From the NCBI GenBank assembly GCA_029256665.1, contig JAQSXN010000043.1:1-12246 (forward strand): DNA of 12,246 nucleotides. The letters run 5' to 3'. The notes under the pieces are model-generated. The model made no database searches. It had not been told where the DNA came from and saw only the letters and a program-made list of their open reading frames with translations. The position numbers were made by a program, and so were the translations under genes. Each line of letters begins with the position of its first letter. The stretch's first letter is position 1. Shown piece after piece: positions 6,958-12,246 of this stretch. This DNA is from Paenibacillus sp. (GTDB lineage Bacteria > Bacillota > Bacilli > Paenibacillales > Paenibacillaceae).

Positions 6958-8769
6958 ATGAATCTAAGACCCAAGCTGATGCTTGCCTTCATTTCGCTTA
7001 TCATTATCCCGATGATCGGTCTCGGCATCTTCTCTTTCATGAACTCCGAGTCGCTTCTAGAGAAGAAGTACAGCGAGCAGTCCGAAATTACGATGAAGGC
7101 GATCGGGGGAAACATCTCCTATTTCTTCAGAGAGCTGGACCAGCTGTCGAACGGCAACGTGATCAGCAAGGAAGTCCAGAATATATTAAACCAAAGCGAC
7201 CTGCCGATGGACGATCCCGGCACGCTCATCCGGATCAATCAAGACGAGAAACAGATCAGCAGCATCCTGTTCCAGCATCCGGCGGTCAGTTATGTCGTCA
7301 TGTATTCCAGCGACGGAACGATGTACAGATCCAACCGCAACGATCCCACGACGTTTCGGCCGATCACGTTCGAGCAGTTGCGGAAGCAGCCGCTTTACGA
7401 GCGCGTCATTCGATTAGGCGGCATTCCGCTCTGGATCGGGCCGCACGAGCAGAAGGAGCTGACGGGCGTCGACCCGCCGCTCTTTACGATGCTCCGCGTC
7501 GTCAAGGATATCCAGTCTTTTAACGACATCGGCATCATGGTTACGCAATACAAGACCGAAGACGTCAGCAGCATGCTGAAGGGGTTCCAGAACCCGGATC
7601 CCGATTCGCAGGGCTCCCGTTATTTCATTATGAACGGCAAAGGCCTCATCATGCTCGACAGCAACAAGGAATACGACGGCGGCAGCATCGATCGTTATAC
7701 GAGCTCCATGCCGCAGCTCACGGAGGATTACAAGAGCGCCAGAATGAAATTCGACGGCGTCGACAGTCTCGTTTCTTCCTATAAGCTGGGATTAAACGAC
7801 TGGGTGCTGTTATCCGTGCAGCCTTGGAACTCCTTGACGGACGAGAATGTAAGGTTCGTGCAATGGATCGGCATGATCACGGTCATCGGACTGCTATCCG
7901 CGGTTCTGTTCAACGTTTTCTTCGTCAACCGCGTCGCGAAGTCGATCATTAAAGTCGTGCGCAAGATGAAGCTCGTCGAACAGGGGCTGCTCGATATCCG
8001 GGTGACGGCGCAGGGCAAGGACGAAACCGTGCTGCTCGCGAGCAGCTTCAACAGCATGGTGGAACGGATCGGCAATTTGCTCAGCGATGTCCGCAGGGAA
8101 CAGGAACGCAAGCAGCATGCGGAGATGATGCTGATGCAAGCGCAGATTAAACCGCATTTCCTCTTTAATACGCTGGAGTCGATCAATGCGCTTGCGGCGC
8201 AGAACGAAGGCGCCAAGATCATGCTGATGGTAAGGCGGCTAAGCAATCTGCTTCGCACGAGCATGCATCATTCCGAGGAGATTTCCATCAAACAAGAGAT
8301 CGAGCATGTGCGGAGTTATCTGGAAATACAGAAATACCGGTTCGAGGATTTGTTTGCGTACGAGCTGCATGTTCCGGAAGAAGCCTTCCAGTATTCGATC
8401 CTGAAGCTGACGCTGCAGCCGCTCGTGGAGAACAGCATCCAGCATGGATTCGACGGCTGCGAAGACGGTCACGGCGTTATTGCCATCGACGTAACGGTTC
8501 AGCCGCACGCCTTGGTAATCATGGTCGGCGACAACGGAAAAGGGATGAGCCGCGTCGTCTTGCAGAAGCTGGCCGAAGGCTACAATCCATCCAGGAAGAC
8601 GCATGACGAAGCGGAGCTAGGCGAACGAAGGGGACTTGGCATACGCAACGTGGCCGACAGGCTGCGCATCCATTACGGTCCCGGCTTTGGAATGATGATC
8701 TGCAGCACAGAAGGAGAAGGCACGATGATCAGATGCATAATTCCAAAAAGCAGAGGTGAAGGCGGATGA
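6958..8769 (+). CDS. YesM-type membrane sensor histidine kinase
   Basis: The product has 603 residues from the ATG at 6958, preceded by AGGAGGAG at ideal spacing; the open frame extends further upstream but only inside the previous gene. The first membrane helix is at about residues 7-28 and the second at about 302-324. They enclose a roughly 270-residue extracellular sensor, probably a double Cache fold (PAVSYVVMYSSDGTMYRS). A HAMP linker follows (about 325-378), then the His_kinase domain with H400 in QIKPHFLFNTLESI, the phosphoacceptor. The ATPase domain has N492 in LVENSIQHGF, D525 in GDNGKGM, and G559-L-G561 in GLGIRNVADRL. All catalytic residues are present. The substrate would be the response regulator encoded next, whose start overlaps this stop (ATGA at 8766-8769). 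The signal may come through the lipoprotein upstream. Confidence 0.94.
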   Translation: MNLRPKLMLAFISLIIIPMIGLGIFSFMNSESLLEKKYSEQSEITMKAIGGNISYFFRELDQLSNGNVISKEVQNILNQSDLPMDDPGTLIRINQDEKQISSILFQHPAVSYVVMYSSDGTMYRSNRNDPTTFRPITFEQLRKQPLYERVIRLGGIPLWIGPHEQKELTGVDPPLFTMLRVVKDIQSFNDIGIMVTQYKTEDVSSMLKGFQNPDPDSQGSRYFIMNGKGLIMLDSNKEYDGGSIDRYTSSMPQLTEDYKSARMKFDGVDSLVSSYKLGLNDWVLLSVQPWNSLTDENVRFVQWIGMITVIGLLSAVLFNVFFVNRVAKSIIKVVRKMKLVEQGLLDIRVTAQGKDETVLLASSFNSMVERIGNLLSDVRREQERKQHAEMMLMQAQIKPHFLFNTLESINALAAQNEGAKIMLMVRRLSNLLRTSMHHSEEISIKQEIEHVRSYLEIQKYRFEDLFAYELHVPEEAFQYSILKLTLQPLVENSIQHGFDGCEDGHGVIAIDVTVQPHALVIMVGDNGKGMSRVVLQKLAEGYNPSRKTHDEAELGERRGLGIRNVADRLRIHYGPGFGMMICSTEGEGTMIRCIIPKSRGEGG

Positions 8770-10454
8770 CCGACAGAGTGCTGCTCGTAGATGACGAAGC
8801 TCACATAACCCGAAATTTGGAAAAGGTTATTCCCTGGGAAATGCTAGGACTTCAAGTCGCGGGTTCGGCCAAAAACGGCGCGGAGGCGCTGCAGATCATG
8901 GGCGAACAATCCATCCAGTTGCTGCTTTGCGACATCCGGATGCCGGTTATGGACGGACTGGAGCTCGTTCGCCAAATTCGCGAGAAGGAGCTCGCCTGCG
9001 ACATCATCATGCTGTCGGGCTATCAGGATTTCGCGTATACGAGGGCGGCCATCCAATACGGCGTCAACGATTACGTGCTGAAGCCGATCCCGTACGACGA
9101 ATTGACAGGCGTGATCGCCAGGGTTATGTCGAATCAGCGCAATAAGCAGAAACAGCTGTTCGAGGAGCAGCAGAAGATCGGCCGCATGATCGATTTGGCC
9201 AGCGAAAAGATCCTGTACGACATTATTATGGATTATACGGACTTCTCGGGCAGCCATTGGTTGTTCTCGGGCGATGAGCAGCAGCTTAAGCTGCAGCAAT
9301 TCGTCATGATTATTCTGGATCTCGACGTCAGCTCGGAGACGACAAAGGATTGGCGGGACTGGACGGACAAAGAGCGCAAGCTGTGGAATTTCGCGGTGTG
9401 CAACGTGCTGCGCGAGAAGCTGCAGGTGAACGGCCTGCATCACGCGGTCATCCAGATGCGCGACGGCGAGTGGTGCGTCCTGATCGAGACGGCGGAATTT
9501 GAAAGCTTTGACGAGATTCGGGTCAAGGATTGGGCGACGACGCTAATGGCCGCCGTCAGGAATCATGTCAAGCTGTCCCTTAACGCCGGAATCTATCGCG
9601 GCTTCGCTACGGTGGAGGAGCTATCCGGCGCCTACAAACAAGTGCAGCTGGGGATGCAGTTGGCGCCGGTACATGACGCCATCGCGTTGTATCCCGGCGC
9701 GGGAGAGCGGATTCAGGGGGAAGATAAGGCGTTTTGGGTGACCGCGGAGCGGCTGATCGGCGCGGTCAAACGGGGCGATGCGGCCGCCGTCGGCGTCGAA
9801 GTGGACCATATCGCCGATCAGTTGCAGCATCTGAACGAGCACAACGGCGCGGGGGTAAAGCCGCTTCTTCATTTCTTCGTGCTCCACTTGATGCGGGAGA
9901 TGAAGGAAATGGCCGTCTTTTCGAAGGAGCAGGAGGAGCAGCTGTGGCGCAGGCTGGATCGCCGCTTCAATATCAAGGATTTGCTTAGCTTTATCCGTCA
10001 AGTGACGGACGCCGTAACGGAGCGGTCGGTCGATAAGAAAAAGCAATCGGAGCTTTCCATGCTGGAAGCCCGGACGTTCCTCGACCGTAATTTGAACCGC
10101 GATCTAAGCGTGGAAGAAGCGGCTACCTACGTCGGACTGAGCACGTCGTACTTTAGCCTGCTGTTCAAGCAGACCTTCGGCGAGACGTTTATCGAATACG
10201 TGACGCGCGAGCGCATGGAACGGGCTAAGACGATGCTAGCGGAGTCCCAAAAGAGCGTGGCCCAGATCGCGAAAGAGGTCGGGTATGCGGAGCGCAGATA
10301 TTTTACGAAGGTATTCATGAAATATACCGGGGACAATCCGACGGACTTCCGCGCGAAACACCAGAACGTCGGAACGTATGAATCGTTTGGGACGATCAGG
10401 CAATCAGGGCCGTCAGGAACGCCGGAATCACCGGGATCAATGGGATTGGAATAA
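8766..10454 (+). CDS. YesN-type response regulator with AraC DNA-binding domain
   Basis: The product has 562 residues. The receiver domain spans about residues 1-120, with acidic pocket D9-D10, phosphoacceptor D56 (CDIRMPVMDG), switch residue S84 and K106 (LKPIPYDEL). A middle region of about 300 residues is typical of long YesN-like regulators and has no catalytic motif. A two-helix-turn-helix AraC domain lies at about 432-537, including LSVEEAATYVGLSTSYFSLLFK and VAQIAKEVGYAERRYFTKVF. A 27-residue Gly/Ser/Pro-rich tail follows. The start overlaps the kinase stop, with AGAGGTGAAGG as ribosome binding site. On phosphorylation it should dimerise and activate genes for uptake or breakdown of the sensed sugar, possibly including its own operon promoter near 5522. 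This is strongly supported as the kinase's partner; the targets are inferred. Confidence 0.94.
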   Translation: MTDRVLLVDDEAHITRNLEKVIPWEMLGLQVAGSAKNGAEALQIMGEQSIQLLLCDIRMPVMDGLELVRQIREKELACDIIMLSGYQDFAYTRAAIQYGVNDYVLKPIPYDELTGVIARVMSNQRNKQKQLFEEQQKIGRMIDLASEKILYDIIMDYTDFSGSHWLFSGDEQQLKLQQFVMIILDLDVSSETTKDWRDWTDKERKLWNFAVCNVLREKLQVNGLHHAVIQMRDGEWCVLIETAEFESFDEIRVKDWATTLMAAVRNHVKLSLNAGIYRGFATVEELSGAYKQVQLGMQLAPVHDAIALYPGAGERIQGEDKAFWVTAERLIGAVKRGDAAAVGVEVDHIADQLQHLNEHNGAGVKPLLHFFVLHLMREMKEMAVFSKEQEEQLWRRLDRRFNIKDLLSFIRQVTDAVTERSVDKKKQSELSMLEARTFLDRNLNRDLSVEEAATYVGLSTSYFSLLFKQTFGETFIEYVTRERMERAKTMLAESQKSVAQIAKEVGYAERRYFTKVFMKYTGDNPTDFRAKHQNVGTYESFGTIRQSGPSGTPESPGSMGLE

Positions 10455-10478
10455 CCGACAACATGAGAAGAGGAGTGG

Positions 10479-12092
10479 ATGGGCAGGATGGGAGAGCGGC
10501 AATGGAGAGGTTGGAGCTTAAAGGAGAAGATTGGCCAGCTGTTCGTTTTCGGATTTCACGGGTTTGAGCCGTCTGAAGAGATTAGCGCTTTGATCGAGGA
10601 ATATGGCATCGGAGGGACGATATACTTTACCCGCAACGTCAAAGATGCCCAGCAGGTGCACGAGTTGTCCGTCAAATTGCAGGCGAAGGCCGCGGAGGCG
10701 GGACGTCCGCCGCTCTTGATCGCGATCGACCAAGAAGGCGGCATGGTGGCAAGGCTGGTCGACGGCGTCACGCTGATGCCCGGCAACATGGCGCTCGGCG
10801 CTACGGGTTCCGCGGAAGCTGCCCGCCAGACGGCTAATGTATGCGGCAAAGAGCTCCGAATGCTCGGCATTACGCTTAATTACGCGCCGTGCATCGACGT
10901 GAACAACAACCCGGACAATCCCGTCATCAACGTACGCTCGTACAGCGATCGGCCCGATCTCGTATCGGAGCTGGGAACGGCGGCCGTGCAAGGATATCAG
11001 GCGGCGCGCGTGGCCGCTACGGTCAAACATTTCCCCGGGCACGGCGACACGTCCGTCGATTCCCATCATGCGCTGCCCGTACTGACGCACGACCGCGTTC
11101 GGCTGGACGCGATCGAGCTTAAGCCATTCCGCGCGGCGATCGAAGCGGGCGCGGATTGCATCATGACGGCGCATGTCGTGCTGCCGGCGCTCGAGCCGAG
11201 CGGGGGGCCGTCCACGCTGTCCGAGAACGTGTTGACGGGCTTGCTGCGCGGCGAGCTGGGCTACGACGGCGTCGTCGTCACGGATTGCCTGGAGATGAGC
11301 GCGATCGACGAGTTCTACGGACCGGCCGACGGCGCCGTCAAGGCGATTCAAGCAGGAGCCGACATGGTGCTGATCAGCCACACGATCGGCAAGCAGCGCG
11401 CGGCGCTCGAAGCCGTTGCCGCGGCGGTCGAGAGCGGAGCGTTGCCCGAGTCGCGAATCGACGAAGCTCTTAGCCGCATCATGCGACTTAAGGACAAGCT
11501 GGAGCTGTCGGAGCCGATCGCCTCATGGGAGCAAGCGTCGGCGTCGATCGGCACGCACGACAACAAGGAGGTCGCCCGTCGCTGGAGCGAAGCCTCCGTG
11601 ACGCTAGTGAAAAACGAAGGCGGGCTGCTGCCGCTGAAGCGCGAAGCGAACACGCTGGTGCTCTGGCCGAGCATCGTGCCGGTATCCGTGGCGGATGAGA
11701 TGTTGTCCGGCGACGGCACGCTTGGCGACTTCTTGGTTCATTACGGAGCGAACGTGGTAGAGCGCCGCATGGACGGCGACGGGCCGCTCGCCGGTCTGGA
11801 CGAATTCGATGTCGTCGTCGTCGTGACCTACGACGCTTCCAAACATCCGCTGGAGCGGGATATCGCGAGACAGGCGCTCGAGCAGGCCGGCGAGAAGGTC
11901 GTGGCCGTATCCGTCCGCAACCCGCTCGACCTGCTGCTCTATCCGGAAGTAAAAGCGTACCTGGCGGTATACGAGTGCAGACCGCTCGCGTTGTCTTCGG
12001 CGGCCAAAGCGCTGCTCGGCGATCTGAAGCCTGCGGGCAAGCTGCCGCTGGAAATCTCGCCGGCGTACCCGTTCGGCTGGAGCGCGGAGTAA
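10479..12092 (+). CDS. GH3 beta-N-acetylhexosaminidase (NagZ-like), cytoplasmic
   Basis: The product has 537 residues. The GH3 barrel carries IAIDQEGGMVARL, the NagZ hallmark KHFPGHG (residues 183-189) followed by D194-S-H196, which forms the His/Asp acid-base pair of amino-sugar GH3 enzymes, and the nucleophile D269 in VVTDCLEM. A shortened C-terminal GH3 domain (about 370-530) follows. Such enzymes release terminal beta-linked GlcNAc from chitin oligomers or from GlcNAc-anhydroMurNAc and muropeptides; some act as phosphorylases with the same His. No signal peptide is visible, unlike the secreted B. subtilis NagZ (YbbD), so substrates must be imported. The start at 10479 lies only 3 bases after AGGAG; the in-frame ATG at 10488, 12 bases away, is an alternative. 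The gene begins 24 bases after the regulator and probably shares its transcript, suggesting the sensor responds to amino sugars. Confidence 0.92.
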   Translation: MGRMGERQWRGWSLKEKIGQLFVFGFHGFEPSEEISALIEEYGIGGTIYFTRNVKDAQQVHELSVKLQAKAAEAGRPPLLIAIDQEGGMVARLVDGVTLMPGNMALGATGSAEAARQTANVCGKELRMLGITLNYAPCIDVNNNPDNPVINVRSYSDRPDLVSELGTAAVQGYQAARVAATVKHFPGHGDTSVDSHHALPVLTHDRVRLDAIELKPFRAAIEAGADCIMTAHVVLPALEPSGGPSTLSENVLTGLLRGELGYDGVVVTDCLEMSAIDEFYGPADGAVKAIQAGADMVLISHTIGKQRAALEAVAAAVESGALPESRIDEALSRIMRLKDKLELSEPIASWEQASASIGTHDNKEVARRWSEASVTLVKNEGGLLPLKREANTLVLWPSIVPVSVADEMLSGDGTLGDFLVHYGANVVERRMDGDGPLAGLDEFDVVVVVTYDASKHPLERDIARQALEQAGEKVVAVSVRNPLDLLLYPEVKAYLAVYECRPLALSSAAKALLGDLKPAGKLPLEISPAYPFGWSAE

Positions 12093-12110
12093 CGTAAAGG
12101 CAGCGAGGCA

Positions 12111-12136
12111 AATGTAGCATATTTTTATGCTACATT
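12111..12136. repeat. Perfect 11-bp inverted repeat with TTTT loop after the GH3 gene
   Basis: AATGTAGCATA (12111-12121) pairs with TATGCTACATT (12126-12136) around a TTTT loop, 18 bases after the GH3 stop. Its position suggests a transcription terminator, but the stem is AT-rich and no T-run follows (next bases CGGTGGC), so it does not fit a standard intrinsic terminator. It may instead be a transcript-stabilising hairpin or a protein site. Confidence 0.6.
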
Positions 12137-12147
12137 CGGTGGCTGAC

Positions 12148-12246
12148 GGTTGAGTCCATATAATTGTGTAAATTAGTGAGCTTCATAAAAAAGGAGCCAT
12201 GAAGCAAATACTCATCTAGAAGAAGTTGTCGAGACCATTCCAGAGG
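12148..12246 (+). mobile_element. Probable left end of an IS256-family insertion sequence, cut by window edge
   Basis: From 12148 the sequence GGTTGAGTCCATATAATTGT, continuing GTAAA, resembles from memory the terminal inverted repeat of IS256 (same AGTCC, TATAATTGTGTAAA core and spacing from the tip). A purine-rich ribosome-binding-like stretch (AAAAAAGGAG, 12187-12196) and an ATG at 12199 follow, but this ATG reads only M-K-Q-I-L-I-stop. A different frame, open from 12189 to the edge, reads T-H-L-E-E-V-V-E-T-I-P-E with no usual start codon. Either the transposase start is damaged or lies further on, or this is a degenerate element. The family call rests on the terminal repeat only, and the other end is outside the window. 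Confidence 0.5.

Noticed and set aside
5685..7115. 476-codon open frame on the - strand
   Set aside because: It is antisense to the solute-binding protein and the kinase start; both sense products are clear family members, and the antisense product has no domain.
10518..11381. 287-codon - strand frame over the GH3 gene
   Set aside because: It is the shadow of a GH3 gene with intact catalytic motifs and has no ribosome binding site or domain.

Overview
The window reads as chromosome of a high-GC, spore-former-type Firmicute, most likely Paenibacillaceae (a Cohnella- or Paenibacillus-like organism). That placement is inferred from three things: the YesM/YesN-style kinase and AraC-type regulator beside a lipoprotein solute-binding protein, strong GGAGG ribosome binding sites with one TTG start, and a SWIM protein plus SNF2 helicase pair resembling Bacillus subtilis YwqB/YwqA. 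All genes lie on the + strand and are tightly packed.

Region 1 (1-574): the C-terminal half of an AgrC-like GHKL histidine kinase enters from the left. It ends at 488 and is followed by a strong intrinsic terminator (533-574).

Region 2 (576-5432): an extended -10 promoter starts right after the terminator's T-run and drives three genes: a SWIM zinc-finger protein (620-2221), a large SNF2-family helicase/translocase (2218-5195, ATGA overlap), and a 76-residue proline-rich hypothetical protein (5202-5432). The helicase gene carries a one-base deletion near 4501-4503. It splits the gene between the two RecA-like lobes, so as read it is a pseudogene or contains a sequencing error.

Region 3 (5433-12092): a 138-bp gap with a good TATAAT but no matching -35 precedes a second operon. 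It encodes a family-1 solute-binding lipoprotein (TTG start), a YesM-type membrane histidine kinase, a YesN-type AraC response regulator (ATGA overlap), and a NagZ-like GH3 beta-N-acetylhexosaminidase. No ABC permease is present. The layout matches three-component sugar sensing systems such as Geobacillus AraPST: the lipoprotein would present an extracellular sugar to the kinase, the kinase would phosphorylate the regulator, and the regulator would control transport and catabolic genes. The GH3 gene suggests an amino-sugar ligand (chitin or peptidoglycan fragments), which is an inference.

Region 4 (12093-12246): after the GH3 gene come a perfect 11-bp hairpin with a TTTT loop and then a stretch that resembles the terminal inverted repeat of an IS256-family insertion sequence, cut by the window edge.

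I see no tRNA, rRNA, CRISPR array or phage gene. I found no clearly new system. The most interesting items are the SWIM/SNF2/small-protein operon with its broken helicase and the sensor module fused to an amino-sugar glycosidase operon.
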